The position numbers and the translations under genes were made by a program. The notes beneath the pieces were generated by a model. That model was not told where the DNA came from. It did not search any database and worked only from the letters and a program-made list of their open reading frames with translations. Shown in pieces: positions 47,429-56,482 of a stretch of 64,000 bases of DNA. This DNA comes from Streptomyces sp. NBC_00448 (lineage in GTDB: Bacteria; Actinomycetota; Actinomycetes; Streptomycetales; Streptomycetaceae), in contig NZ_CP107913.1 in the NCBI RefSeq assembly GCF_036014115.1, positions 3,829,001 through 3,893,000 on the forward strand. The letters run 5' to 3'. Positions within the stretch are counted from its first letter, which is position 1. Each line of letters opens with the position of its first letter.

Positions 47429-47742
47429 GCCCCACCCCCGACGACCTCACCGTCGTCGACGCCCCCGCCGCGCAGCGCTACGAAGCCCGCACGGACGGCG
47501 ACCTGGCGGGCTTCGCCGCCTACCTGCGTGGCGACGTGCTGATCGCGTTCGTCCACACCGAGGTGCAGGAGGGCTACGAAGGCCGCGGAATCGGCTCGGC
47601 GCTGGCCCGCGCCGCCCTCGACGACGCCCGTGCCCGCGGGCTCGGCGTCCTGGCGATCTGCCCCTTCATCGACGAGTGGATCAGCAAGCACCCCGATTAC
47701 GAGGACCTGCGCTACGCACCTGACAGCAAGGTGACGGACTAG
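47425..47742 (+). CDS. GNAT-fold N-acetyltransferase, YjdJ/NATD1 type
   Basis: A 105-residue small acetyltransferase. The acetyl-CoA loop EGYEGRGIGSALARAALDDARARG is intact, followed by VLAICPFIDEWISKHPDYEDL, typical of the YjdJ/Gtt1-like short GNAT family. Its GTG overlaps the DUF2630 stop codon (GTGA), so the two are co-translated. Substrate unknown. Confidence 0.87.
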   Translation: MSPTPDDLTVVDAPAAQRYEARTDGDLAGFAAYLRGDVLIAFVHTEVQEGYEGRGIGSALARAALDDARARGLGVLAICPFIDEWISKHPDYEDLRYAPDSKVTD

Positions 47743-47908
47743 GCACCCTGGATGTCGGGCCACGCGTCCATGGATGCCAGGCCGGCACCCGGCACCCGGC
47801 ACCCACGGACAAAGGCTGGCTTCCGTCGCAGTGTCCGTGCCGTCCGCACCGAGGTCCGTGTCGGATTCTCGCCAGACCGACGCTGTGACGAGGCGCGACA
47901 CTGGTCAG

Positions 47909-49444
47909 GTGCATACGGACTTCGACGCCTGCGTGCGGGCCGTGCAGTCGAAGGACTCCCGTTTCGACGGGTGGTTCTTCACCGCGGTGCTGACCACGCG
48001 TATCTACTGCCGGCCGAGCTGCCCGGTCGTGCCGCCGAAGGTCGAGAACATGACCTTCTACCCGAGCGCGGCAGCCGCCCAGCAGGCCGGGTTCCGTGCC
48101 TGCAAGCGATGCCGCCCCGACGCCAGCCCCGGCTCGCCGCAGTGGAACGAGCGCGCCGACCTCGTGGCCCGGGCCGTGCGGCTGATCGGCGACGGCGTGG
48201 TCGACCGGGAGGGCGTACCGGGCCTGGCATCCCGGCTCGGCTACAGCGCGCGGCAAGTCGAGCGCCAGCTGCTCGCCGAACTGGGCACCGGGCCCCTGGC
48301 ACTGGCCAGGGCCCAGCGCGCGCAGACGGCGCGGCTGCTCATCGAGACGACCTCCATGCCGATGGGCGAGGTGGCGTTCGCGGCCGGTTTCGCCAGCATC
48401 CGCACCTTCAACGACACCGTGCGGGAGGTGTTCGCCCTGGCCCCGGGCGACTTGCGCGCCAGGGTCGCCAAGGGCCGCCCGGCCGCCGCCGTGGGCTCGA
48501 TAGCGCTGCGGCTGCCGTTCCGCCGCCCGCTCAACCCGGACAACCTCTTCGGCCACCTCGCGGCCACCGCCGTCCCAGGTGTCGAGGAGTGGCGCGGCGG
48601 CGCGTACCGGCGCACGCTGCGGCTGCCCAACGGCCCCGGCACGGTGTCGCTGCGACCGGGACCGGACCACGTCGGCTGCCGGCTGTCGCTGACCGACTGG
48701 CGTGACCTGGGGCAGGCGATCAGCCGCTGCCGGCGCCTGCTGGACCTGGACGCCGACCCGCTCGCCGTGGACGCGCTCCTGTCCTGCGACCCGGTGCTGG
48801 CGCCCCTGGTGGCCAAAGCACCGGGACGCAGGGTGCCGCGGGTCGCCGACGGGCCGGAGTTCGCAGTGCGCGCGGTGCTCGGCCAGCAGATCTCGACGTC
48901 CGCGGCGCGCACCCACGCGGGGCGCCTGGTGGCGGCGTACGGGGAGCCCGTCGCGGACCCGAGCGGCGGCCTCACCCGCCTGTTCCCCTCGCCTGAGACG
49001 CTCATCGAGCGCGCCCCCGCGTCACTGGCGATGCCGCAGACCCGCAAGGACACCCTCGCAGCGCTGCTGCGCGCCCTGGTGGACGGCGAACTCGACCTGG
49101 ACGTCGGCAGCGACTGGCAGCGCGCCAGGGCCCGGCTCACGGCCCTTCCAGGCTTCGGGCCGTGGACCGTGGAGACCATCGCCATGCGCGCGCTCGGCGA
49201 CCCGGACGCGTTCCTGCCCACCGACCTCGGTGTCAGATACGCGGCCCGCGACCTCGGCCTGCCCACCACCCCGGCCGCGCTGACCCGTCACGCCGCCGCC
49301 TGGCAGCCCTGGCGCGCATACGCGACGCAGTACCTGTGGGCGACGGGCGATCATCCGATCAACGTGCTCCCGGACGACGACCACCCGGCCGTCAAACCCT
49401 CCGACGACCGCGCCACTTCAGTTCCGGAAGGCACCGCACCATGA
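47909..49444 (+). CDS. AdaA-AlkA fusion: methyl-phosphotriester sensor, AraC HTH and 3-methyladenine glycosylase
   Basis: A 511-residue three-part DNA-repair protein. Residues 20-75 form the Ada zinc module with Cys34, Cys38, Cys65 and Cys68 (IYCRPSCP; ACKRCRP), where one Cys accepts the methyl group from phosphotriesters. Residues 85-190 are an AraC-type helix-turn-helix. Residues 200-490 are AlkA glycosylase, with HhH motif LPGFGPWTVETIAMRALGDPDAFLPTDLG including the catalytic Asp. It probably both senses alkylation and excises alkylated bases. Start GTG 47909 matches relatives; 47885 is an alternative. ogt follows with ATGA overlap. Confidence 0.92.
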   Translation: MHTDFDACVRAVQSKDSRFDGWFFTAVLTTRIYCRPSCPVVPPKVENMTFYPSAAAAQQAGFRACKRCRPDASPGSPQWNERADLVARAVRLIGDGVVDREGVPGLASRLGYSARQVERQLLAELGTGPLALARAQRAQTARLLIETTSMPMGEVAFAAGFASIRTFNDTVREVFALAPGDLRARVAKGRPAAAVGSIALRLPFRRPLNPDNLFGHLAATAVPGVEEWRGGAYRRTLRLPNGPGTVSLRPGPDHVGCRLSLTDWRDLGQAISRCRRLLDLDADPLAVDALLSCDPVLAPLVAKAPGRRVPRVADGPEFAVRAVLGQQISTSAARTHAGRLVAAYGEPVADPSGGLTRLFPSPETLIERAPASLAMPQTRKDTLAALLRALVDGELDLDVGSDWQRARARLTALPGFGPWTVETIAMRALGDPDAFLPTDLGVRYAARDLGLPTTPAALTRHAAAWQPWRAYATQYLWATGDHPINVLPDDDHPAVKPSDDRATSVPEGTAP

Positions 49445-49965
49445 GCACCATGACGACGACCAGGAAGGCGTCGGCCGTCCACACCGTGGTCGACAGCCCT
49501 TGCGGCCCCCTCACGCTGGTCGCCCGGGAGGGTGAACTCAGCGGCCTCTACATGACCGACCAGCGGCACCTCCCGCCCCTGGCGAGCTTCGGCCCGCGCG
49601 CCGGCCTGCCCGCCTTCGACCGCGCCCAGGAACAACTCGCCGCCTACTTTGACGGCGAACTCAGCTCTTTCGACCTCGCCCTGCACATGTTCGGCACGCC
49701 GTTCCAGAAGCGCGTGTGGGCGGCACTGTGCGACATCCCGTACGGCGAGACCGTCACCTACGGCGAACTCGCCGCGGAGATGGGGCGCCCCAGCGCCTCC
49801 CGCGCGGTCGGCCTGGCCAACGGCAAGAACCCGATCGGCATCATCGTCCCCTGCCACCGTGTCGTCGGCGCCGACGGCAGCCTCACCGGATACGGCGGCG
49901 GCCTCGCCCGCAAGCAGTGGCTGCTCGACCTCGAACGCGGTGCACATCAACCGACCCTGACGTGA
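49441..49965 (+). CDS. ogt: methylated-DNA-protein-cysteine methyltransferase
   Basis: A 174-residue suicide enzyme that removes methyl groups from O6-methylguanine. The active-site motif IIVPCHRVVG has acceptor Cys138, and GTPFQKRVWAALCDIPYGETVTYGELA is the helix-turn-helix DNA-binding region. Its ATG overlaps the AdaA-AlkA stop (ATGA), so translation is coupled and the alkylation response is one operon. Two palindromes follow the stop. Confidence 0.95.
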   Translation: MSTMTTTRKASAVHTVVDSPCGPLTLVAREGELSGLYMTDQRHLPPLASFGPRAGLPAFDRAQEQLAAYFDGELSSFDLALHMFGTPFQKRVWAALCDIPYGETVTYGELAAEMGRPSASRAVGLANGKNPIGIIVPCHRVVGADGSLTGYGGGLARKQWLLDLERGAHQPTLT

Positions 49966-49966
49966 C

Positions 49967-49984
49967 GTCACCCGCGCGGGTGAC
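49967..49984. repeat. 18-bp palindrome, copy 2 (after ogt)
   Basis: GTCACCCGCGCGGGTGAC, starting just after the ogt stop codon and identical to 39686-39703. It can form a hairpin with a four-base loop. Confidence 0.7.
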
Positions 49985-50012
49985 ATGCCGCGGCCTCGAC
50001 ACTTGGACGCGC

Positions 50013-50046
50013 GGGCCCCGGCCGTCACCACGACCGGCCGGGGCCC
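50013..50046. terminator. bidirectional terminator between ogt and MMPL gene
   Basis: GGGCCCCGGCCG (50013-50024) pairs perfectly with 50035-50046 around a ten-base loop, between convergent genes. Confidence 0.8.
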
Positions 50047-50077
50047 TGCACCTACTGCGCTACGACAGCGGCGGCTG

Positions 50078-52297
50078 TCAGACCCGCATGCCCTCCAGGT
50101 CCTCCTCGTCCTCGTCCGAGGACGCAACGAGACTCGGCCGCTCGGCGAGGTTCTTGCGCAACTGCTCTCCCTCGACGTCGACGTTGGGCAGTGCGCGGTC
50201 CAGCCAGCGCGGCAGCCACCACGCGGACTTCCCCAGCAGCGCGAGCACCGCCGGCACGATCGTCATCCTGACGACGAACGCGTCGAACGCGACCGCGATC
50301 GCAAGTCCGAAGCCCATCATCTTGATCATCGATTCCGATGATCCGATGAACCCGGCGAACACACTGATCATGATGACCGCGGCCGCGGACACCACCCGCG
50401 CACCATGGGTGAAGCCGGTCACGACCGCCTGACGCGGCGACTCGCCGTGTACGTACGCCTCACGCATCCGGGTGACCAGGAACACCTCGTAGTCCATGGC
50501 CAGTCCGAAGACCACACCGACCATGAAGATCGGCATCATGCTCATGATCGGACCAGTCTGCTGAACGCCCATCAGACCGGACAGCCAACCCCACTGGAAG
50601 ACCGCCACCACCGCGCCGAGCGCCGCGAGCACCGACAGCAGGAAGCCGAGCGCCGCCTTCAACGGCACCAGCACCGACCGGAACACAACCATCAGCAGCA
50701 GGAACGCCAGCCCCACGACCAGCGCCAGGTACGGCAGCAGGGCGTCGTTCAGCCGCTGCGAGACGTCGATGTTCATCGCGGTGGTACCGGTGACGAGCAC
50801 CTTGGCGCCCGTGGAGTCGGTGAAGTCACCCGCATGGCCGCGGATGGTGTGCACCAGGTCCTCGGTCTGTGTGCTGCTCGGCTTCGACGCGGGCACCACG
50901 GTGAGGGTCGCCGTGTCACCCTTCGGGTTGAACGCGGGCCCGGTCACCGTCTTGACGTCCGCGAAGCCGGCGATGGTCCGCTTGACGTCCTGGGCGGCCG
51001 ACTTCGGCTGCTTGCTGTGCGCAGCGTCGACGACCACCGTCAACGGCCCGTTGAAGCCCGGTCCGAAGCCGTCCGACAGCATGTCGTACGCCTTGCGCTG
51101 GGTGGTGCTGACGGGCTGCGAACCGTCGTCGGGCAGCCCGAGTTCCATCCGGCTCATCGGGATGGCCGCAAGACCCAGCGCCACGACCGCGGCAACCAGG
51201 AACGGCACCCGGCGCCGCACTACCAGCCGCGCCCAGCGCGTGCCCATGTTCGGCTTGTCCGTCGGCTTGGCGCGCCCCTTGCGCACCTTGCGGGTGAGCA
51301 CCTTGGGGCCGGCGAAGCCGAGCAGCGCGGGGATGAGCGTGAGCGCGATGAGCACGGCAAGCGCGACCGTCGCGGCCGCCGCCAGGCCCATCTTGGTAAG
51401 CATCGGGATGTTGACCACCGCCAGGCCCGCCAGCGCGATCAGCACGGTGAGCCCGGCGAACACCACGGCCGACCCGGCCGTACCGACCGCGCGCCCCGCC
51501 GCGTCCTCGCCGTCTCGGCCCTCCATGAGCTCATGGCGGTGGCGCGAGACGATGAACAGCGCGTAGTCGATGCCGACTGCCAGTCCGATCATCGATGCAA
51601 GGGTCGACGACGTGCTCGACAGGCCGAGGGTCGTCGCCAGGGCGGTGATCGACGCGATGCCGACGCCGACGCCCATGATCGCGGTCAGGAGTGGCAGGCC
51701 GGCAGCGACCAGCGAACTGAACGTGATCAAAAGCACGACCGCCGCTATGCCGACGCCTATGACCTCACTGTTACCGGTCTCGGGCGACGCCTGGAGCGCG
51801 GTGCCACCCGTCTCGACGGTCAACCCTGCGTCACGGCCGTGCTGCGCCGCGTCCTCGATCGCGGTGTGGGTCGCGTCGGTGACCTCTGTCGACTTGGCGA
51901 CATAGCTGACAGATGCGTACGCGGTGGTGCCGTCCTTGCTGACCGCGTCCGCAGTGAACGGGTCCGCGACCGTCGCCTTCTGCGGGCTGTTCTTCAGATC
52001 GGTGACGACCTTCTCGACCGCCGCCTTGTTCGGCCCAGCGGTGATCTTCTGCCCGTTGGGCGCCTGGAAGACCATGCGCGCGGATGCGCCGTCGGCATTG
52101 GTGCCGGGGAAGCGCTCGTGGAGCAGGTCGAACGCCTGCTGCGCCTCGGTACCCGGGACGGTGAAGTTGTCGGCCGGCGCGGATCGCGCGGTCGCGGCGC
52201 CGACGCCCGCGAGGGCGAGCAGCGCCACCCACAACAGGACTACGTAGCGCCGCTGCCGGAAGGAGAACCGGCCCAGCTTGTAGAGGAATGTGGCCAT
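50078..52297 (-). CDS. MMPL-family RND-type transporter
   Basis: A 739-residue membrane protein with the two-fold RND topology: one helix at residues 15-38, a large extracellular domain, five helices at about 190-345, then the repeat with helix at 370, a second outer domain and a last helix bundle at about 545-680. GIDYALFIVSRHRHELMEG and AMDYEVFLVTRMREAY are the paired proton-relay motifs of MMPL proteins. The C-terminal 50 residues are acidic (SDEDEEDLEGM). MMPL exporters move lipids or natural products. The TetR gene upstream on the same strand probably represses it. Confidence 0.92.
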   Translation of the reverse strand: MATFLYKLGRFSFRQRRYVVLLWVALLALAGVGAATARSAPADNFTVPGTEAQQAFDLLHERFPGTNADGASARMVFQAPNGQKITAGPNKAAVEKVVTDLKNSPQKATVADPFTADAVSKDGTTAYASVSYVAKSTEVTDATHTAIEDAAQHGRDAGLTVETGGTALQASPETGNSEVIGVGIAAVVLLITFSSLVAAGLPLLTAIMGVGVGIASITALATTLGLSSTSSTLASMIGLAVGIDYALFIVSRHRHELMEGRDGEDAAGRAVGTAGSAVVFAGLTVLIALAGLAVVNIPMLTKMGLAAAATVALAVLIALTLIPALLGFAGPKVLTRKVRKGRAKPTDKPNMGTRWARLVVRRRVPFLVAAVVALGLAAIPMSRMELGLPDDGSQPVSTTQRKAYDMLSDGFGPGFNGPLTVVVDAAHSKQPKSAAQDVKRTIAGFADVKTVTGPAFNPKGDTATLTVVPASKPSSTQTEDLVHTIRGHAGDFTDSTGAKVLVTGTTAMNIDVSQRLNDALLPYLALVVGLAFLLLMVVFRSVLVPLKAALGFLLSVLAALGAVVAVFQWGWLSGLMGVQQTGPIMSMMPIFMVGVVFGLAMDYEVFLVTRMREAYVHGESPRQAVVTGFTHGARVVSAAAVIMISVFAGFIGSSESMIKMMGFGLAIAVAFDAFVVRMTIVPAVLALLGKSAWWLPRWLDRALPNVDVEGEQLRKNLAERPSLVASSDEDEEDLEGMRV

Positions 52298-52439
52298 GGA
52301 GGCATGGGCTCCCGTCAGGAGGGGGCGGACATGGGCGTGAGGAACCAGCCCGACGACGAGAGCGGCGTGTCAGGTGGAGAGTGGTGTGCTGATGTGGCGG
52401 TACGGAAAGGTTCGCTGGTGCGGACGCGGTCGGATCAGC

Positions 52440-52461
52440 GGCCGGACGAACCGATCCGGCC
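52440..52461 (-). terminator. inverted repeat between tetR and MMPL genes
   Basis: GGCCGGA (52440-52446) pairs with 52455-52461 over an eight-base loop, just past the tetR stop. It may be a weak terminator or a second operator. Confidence 0.3.
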
Positions 52462-52489
52462 GACCGGACCGATCATCGGGTCGCTGTGT

Positions 52490-53089
52490 TCAGGACAGGC
52501 CGAGCGCGGGGACGACCACCGCGTCGATGTATCTGTGGCTGTATTCCGGATCGGGGTCGATGCCTTCGATGATCGGGCGGGTCAGCGCCCCCCCGAACAG
52601 CATGTGCGGCACGAAGTCCCGCGCCGGGTTGTCCGCAGCCAGCTCACCGCGGTCCACCGCGCGCTGCACCAGTTCGGCGAAGCTGACCAGTTCCGGCTCG
52701 ATGAGCAGCTCGCGCAGGGCGCGGAACAGGTCGATGTTCTGGAACGCGGCATGCGACAGCCCGCGCATCAGCTCCTGGTCGCGCTTGACCTCGGTCTCGT
52801 CGTGCAGCCGCACGAGCTCGTGGAGGTCGCCCGCGAGGGACCCGGTGTCGATGTCCGCGAGGGAAATCGGCTTGCACTGCCGAAGCGCCGTGGCGACCAG
52901 TTCCGGCTTGCCCTTCCACTGGCGGTAGAGGGTGGCCTTGCTGGAGCGGGTACGGGCGGCGACAGCGTCCATGGTCAATGCCTCGTAGCCGACCTCGCGC
53001 AGCAGGTCGACCACAGCCTCGTACAGTTCCCGCTCGCGCTCGGGAGTCAGGCGACTGCGCCGCGTAGAAGTACCGGTTTCCGGCGACAT
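52490..53089 (-). CDS. TetR-family repressor of the MMPL exporter
   Basis: A 199-residue TetR protein: ERERELYEAVVDLLREVGYEALTMDAVAARTRSSKATLYRQWKGKPELV is the DNA-binding domain, and the C-terminal half has the TetR_C-type FVPHMLFGGALTRPIIEG region. ATG at 53089 has GGAGAGGGC upstream. Inverted repeats with CCGTAT half-sites lie just upstream, so autoregulation is likely. Nearest target is the MMPL gene, 192 bases downstream. Confidence 0.88.
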   Translation of the reverse strand: MSPETGTSTRRSRLTPERERELYEAVVDLLREVGYEALTMDAVAARTRSSKATLYRQWKGKPELVATALRQCKPISLADIDTGSLAGDLHELVRLHDETEVKRDQELMRGLSHAAFQNIDLFRALRELLIEPELVSFAELVQRAVDRGELAADNPARDFVPHMLFGGALTRPIIEGIDPDPEYSHRYIDAVVVPALGLS

Positions 53090-53122
53090 GCCCTCTCCTC
53101 CCTGTCTGACGGTCGCGCCGAT

Positions 53123-53152
53123 CATACGGACTCACCGCACCGTATGGATACG
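53123..53152. promoter_or_regulatory. candidate TetR operator (CCGTAT half-sites)
   Basis: CATACGG (53123-53129) and CCGTATG (53140-53146) form a 7-10-7 perfect inverted repeat; the second half-site is itself part of CGTATGGATACG (53141-53152), another 5-2-5 repeat. Located 34-63 bases upstream of the tetR ATG. Confidence 0.55.
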
Positions 53153-53185
53153 CTTCGAAACGATGTCGTACACCTAAGAGCGTAA

Positions 53186-53227
53186 ACGGCCCACGATCGA
53201 AACGCCACCGTTTCGATCGTGGGCCGT
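53186..53227. terminator. 19-bp perfect stem hairpin downstream of ribA
   Basis: ACGGCCCACGATCGAAACG (53186-53204) pairs exactly with 53209-53227 around a four-base loop, the longest perfect stem in the window. It lies about 124 bases beyond the GTP cyclohydrolase stop and upstream of tetR. Confidence 0.8.
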
Positions 53228-53350
53228 ATCACGTCTCCGCCAGGCAACCGTCAAGCCCCCATCAGGTGATTTCGATCCGGCACCCCTGGCGCCGCACACC
53301 CGAGCGCGCTCGTCGCATTCACCCACGTCAGGGACCGACCACCAAGACCG

Positions 53351-53986
53351 TCACGCCGGCAGTGCGATGGTGTGCCCGGTGCGCTCGACCTTCGCCCGCA
53401 AGTAGCTGACGTTCGACGCCGAGACGTGGACGGCGGTCGGCACCCGCTCGACGACCTCGACACCCAGGGCGTCGAGCTGCCGCGCCTTGTCCGGGTTGTT
53501 GGTCAGCAGCCGGGCGCTCCCGACGCCCAGGGCGATGAGCATCTGCGCGGCGGCGGTGTAGTCACGCTCGTCCTCCCCGCGGCCGAGGGCGAGGTTCGCC
53601 TCATAGGTGTCGAGGCCGTCGTCCTGAAGGGCGTAGGCGTCGAGCTTCGCGTAGAGCCCGATGCCGCGCCCCTCCTGCCGCAGGTAGAGCAAGTAGCCGC
53701 CGGTGGCGGCGATCCGCTCCACCGACTCCCTCAACTGCGGCCCGCAGTCGCACCGCTCGGAGCCGAACACGTCACCTGTCATGCACTCCGAGTGCGGCCG
53801 CACCAGCGGCACGCCGCCGGTGCGGTAGTCGCCGATGCCCAACGCCAGATGCTCCTTTCCGTCCACCAGACCGGTGAACGTGTACACATCGGCGGTCGTC
53901 CCCCACCCGTCGGAGAACCGAAGCGGAACACGCACCCTCGTACGGACCTTGGCGGCGGCCACAGCCGCACCAGCGTCAACCGTCAT
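53351..53986 (-). CDS. ribA: GTP cyclohydrolase II (monofunctional)
   Basis: A 211-residue enzyme opening the GTP ring, the first step of riboflavin synthesis. HSECMTGDVFGSERCDCGPQL supplies the three zinc cysteines; LRQEGRGIGL has the catalytic Arg, and LTNNPDKARQLDALG follows. There is no DHBP-synthase domain, so it is not the usual bifunctional RibAB; a stand-alone copy in Streptomyces may serve cofactor or secondary metabolism. ATG at 53986 fits GGGAG at eight bases. CTTGA-AACC-TCAAG at 54006-54019 upstream is a small inverted repeat. Confidence 0.92.
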   Translation of the reverse strand: MTVDAGAAVAAAKVRTRVRVPLRFSDGWGTTADVYTFTGLVDGKEHLALGIGDYRTGGVPLVRPHSECMTGDVFGSERCDCGPQLRESVERIAATGGYLLYLRQEGRGIGLYAKLDAYALQDDGLDTYEANLALGRGEDERDYTAAAQMLIALGVGSARLLTNNPDKARQLDALGVEVVERVPTAVHVSASNVSYLRAKVERTGHTIALPA

Positions 53987-54169
53987 CGCCACTCCCTCGT
54001 AAGATCTTGAAACCTCAAGCTCCTCCGGGTCGCGGTTTATTTCCCCCGGATCACGTGGGTCGGGTCACACGGCGGCGCCGCCCACGGGGTGGAGCCACGC
54101 GACGAGGCGGGCGGCGCGATCATTGATGTCGGGATGCACCCAGGAGGCGGCCCAGCGCGCCGCAGCACG

Positions 54170-55042
54170 TCACCTGGGCCGGTAGACCGCCACGGCGAAG
54201 GATGCGCTCGTCTCGACCGGGTCACCCATGGCCCCGATACGTCGGCCCAGTTCCGCGGCGTCGACGTGGCGGGCCGACGGCCCCATGGACACGAGGTCGT
54301 TCGCCTCCTGGGGTGTCAGCCGCAAGCCGTACTCCAGTTCCAGCGCATCGGCGCGCTCGGGCCGGAAGTGAGCGTCGAGCGTACGGGAGAGCCGCTCCTC
54401 CTTCGCCGCGTCAACGGTCAGCAGGCCCGCGGCGCTCCGCAGCTCGGCCAGGTGCCGCGGGGTCGGGGTGACCACCACAAGCGCACCGTCCGGACGCAGG
54501 ACACGCCGGAACTCGGGTCCGTTGCGCGGAGCGAAGACGTTCAGCACGACGTCCATCGACTCCGACTGCACCGGGAGGTCACGCCACACGTCCCATACGG
54601 CGGCGAGCGCCCGCGGATGTGCCCGCGCCGCGCGGCGCAGTGCGAACTTGGAGACGTCCACGCCGAGCCCGACCGCCTCGGGCACCGCGTCCAGGGCGGC
54701 GGCAAGGTAGTAGCCGGTACCGGCGCCCGCGTCCAGAACGGCGCCCCCCGCCTCGCACCAGCGGTCGGCGGCCTCGGCCACCGCGCGGGCCAACGGCGCG
54801 TAGTGCCCCGCGCTCAGGAACGCGTCACGGGCACCGACCATCTCTGCGGTGTCGGCCGTTCCGGCCCGCATGTCACCCGTCAGGAGGCTGACGTACCCCT
54901 GGCGCGCGATGTCGAAGGTGTGCCGCCTGCCGCACCGCAGAGCGCCCGCCGAGGCGTGGAGACCGTCACCGCACAGGGGGCAGCGAAGGACGTCCAGGAG
55001 CCGGCGGCGCGGGTCGCCGTCCTCGAACGCGGTTGGGGGCAT
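54170..55042 (-). CDS. RlmA-like 23S rRNA (guanine-N1)-methyltransferase
   Basis: A 290-residue methyltransferase with an N-terminal zinc finger (LRCPLCGDGLHA ... LRCGRRHTFDIARQGYVSLL), the RlmA/TlrB hallmark, then the SAM fold VLDAGAGTGYYLAAAL and VLNVFAPRNGPEFRRVLRPDGALVVVTPTPRHL. Members methylate G745 or G748 of 23S rRNA; the latter (TlrB) gives tylosin resistance. Which one this is cannot be told here. GAGGAAC precedes the ATG. The open frame runs on upstream into the DUF4157 remnant by chance, not as one gene. Confidence 0.87.
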   Translation of the reverse strand: MPPTAFEDGDPRRRLLDVLRCPLCGDGLHASAGALRCGRRHTFDIARQGYVSLLTGDMRAGTADTAEMVGARDAFLSAGHYAPLARAVAEAADRWCEAGGAVLDAGAGTGYYLAAALDAVPEAVGLGVDVSKFALRRAARAHPRALAAVWDVWRDLPVQSESMDVVLNVFAPRNGPEFRRVLRPDGALVVVTPTPRHLAELRSAAGLLTVDAAKEERLSRTLDAHFRPERADALELEYGLRLTPQEANDLVSMGPSARHVDAAELGRRIGAMGDPVETSASFAVAVYRPR

Positions 55043-55305
55043 GCTCTGTTCCTCGGCATTGCTCGGCGTCGATTGGGATTGCGGTTTGCGACTGCGGGCT
55101 GCAGTCGTCCTCCGGTGCAGGATAGGCGGCACGCGGTCGGCGAATGTCCGACAGGGATCACATACCGCCGACAGCCTCAGAATCGCCCCGTACGGCCACA
55201 CGGTCGACCCGAGCGGGTTTTCCCCACCCGACGGCGCCGTCGCCGCAGACGGCCGCCTACGGGCTTCGGGCGGGCCACTGGAGGGGCTTCTCGGCCTGTT
55301 CCCCT

Positions 55306-55345
55306 CGTACGTGTAGCGCCGCCATCCCCCGGCGCTACACGTACG
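55306..55345 (-). terminator. perfect 15-bp hairpin after the DUF4157 gene remnant
   Basis: CGTACGTGTAGCGCC (55306-55320) pairs exactly with 55331-55345 around a ten-base loop, between the broken DUF4157 gene and the methyltransferase gene. Confidence 0.7.
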
Positions 55346-55399
55346 AACCGCTGCCCCAGGGCGGCGCACACGACGCCACACGCCGGCAAGGCCGTCGCC

Positions 55400-56401
55400 G
55401 GATGCCCTACTCGGGTTGGGGGGCGCTGCTGGTGGAACAGGGCGACGCCCTCCAGAACGCCCTTCTGCTCGACAGTCGGATTCTCGGACAACCACGTCAG
55501 CGCGGTCTCGTTGGTCGGAGAACCCGCAACCAGCTTGTAGACCCTCAAGTAGCCGGCGAGGCGGTTCAGGAGCTCGCTGTCCTTGATGGCGGCCGTGGTC
55601 CCGTAGACGGACAGGGCCGGGGACCCGGCGTGTGCGTGGCTGTCCATGAAGTGGAACTCCAGGGCGAGTCGTTTGCGTTCGGAAGAGAGTCGGTCCTCCT
55701 TGACGTCCTTGAGGATCGCGGAGAGTTTGCCCTGGCTCTTGAGGTAGCTGTCCCCGATGGCGAGCTTGAGCGCCGCCGCGGCCTTGCCCCCGAAAGGCCC
55801 GCAGTTCCGAGCAGATCCACCGCTCCTTCATCGTCAGCGCGGGGGTCTGGGACTTGAAGCGACGTGTGACGGAGTCGAGGGCATGCTGCATCTCATGGGT
55901 CACGGTTGCGGCGAACTCGCGCAGTTCGCGAGGCGACGCGTCGTCAGCGGGCCGCGATTTCCGCAGCACGCCGCCCTCCGCGGTCTGATCGTCGATGGCG
56001 AACTTGGCGCGCGCGCCCGCGAAGCTCGTCTCATCGTCGATCTCGACCCTGATGGATGCCTTCTCCAGCTCCTTGAACAGCTTGCGATACGGGATGGCGA
56101 AGTGAACTCCCTCCAACTCGCCCGCCGCCTTGGCGAGTCGTTCGGCGAAGCGGTCCGGCGGGAGGTTCTCCTGCGACCACTTGCCCTTCTCGTAGCCGAT
56201 GGTTCGCTGGACGGCCGGCTCGTCGGGATGTCCGGCCGTCGCGCTGCCGACCGCCCGCTGCACAGGTGCCGAACTGGCCAGCACCCTGGTCGCGTTGGCC
56301 TCGGCCTCCCGTTCGAAGTGGTCGGTCGGGGACGAGATCTTCAGGCCCTGGCCGTTGTCGGTCCCCGCGACCGAGCACTGCCGCTGGTGGACGACTCTCA
56401 A
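55400..56401 (-). pseudogene. C-terminal fragment of DUF4157/HEMQH protein gene (frameshifted)
   Basis: Right after the transposon the frame reads VVHQRQCSVAGTDNGQGLK and DHFEREAEANATRVLA, the end of a DUF4157 domain. The downstream domain contains ATVTHEMQHALDSVTRRF; HEMQH (55883-55897) is a zinc-protease HExxH motif. At ELRAF the frame breaks: a one-base insertion near 55791-55795 (GCCTTTCGG where GCCTTCGG is expected) shifts it, and the protein continues in another frame as GGKAAAALKLAIGDSYLK, then FHFMDSHAHAGSPALSVYG and WLSENPTVEQKGVLEG. The true stop is uncertain. Looks like a metallopeptidase-type effector; inactive as it stands. Confidence 0.75.
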
Positions 56402-56482
56402 CTAGGACCTGTCCTGGCGATCATCCGGGAAGGCGCCTCGGTGATATTTTGACCGGAATCGTGGGAAGAGGCGGGCGAATCC

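Noticed and set aside
47760..47815. GGCACCC direct repeats (CRISPR-like)
   Set aside because: Only a few 7-base repeats without regular spacers; no CRISPR array or cas gene is present in the window.
53987..54169. FMN riboswitch upstream of ribA
   Set aside because: The gap is short and lacks the conserved FMN-aptamer sequence blocks; only a small CTTGA/TCAAG repeat is seen.
54170..56401. Single 743-residue frame joining the DUF4157 remnant and the RlmA-like methyltransferase
   Set aside because: The middle part is out-of-frame shadow after a frameshift; a ribosome site at the methyltransferase ATG and a hairpin at 55306 separate the two genes.
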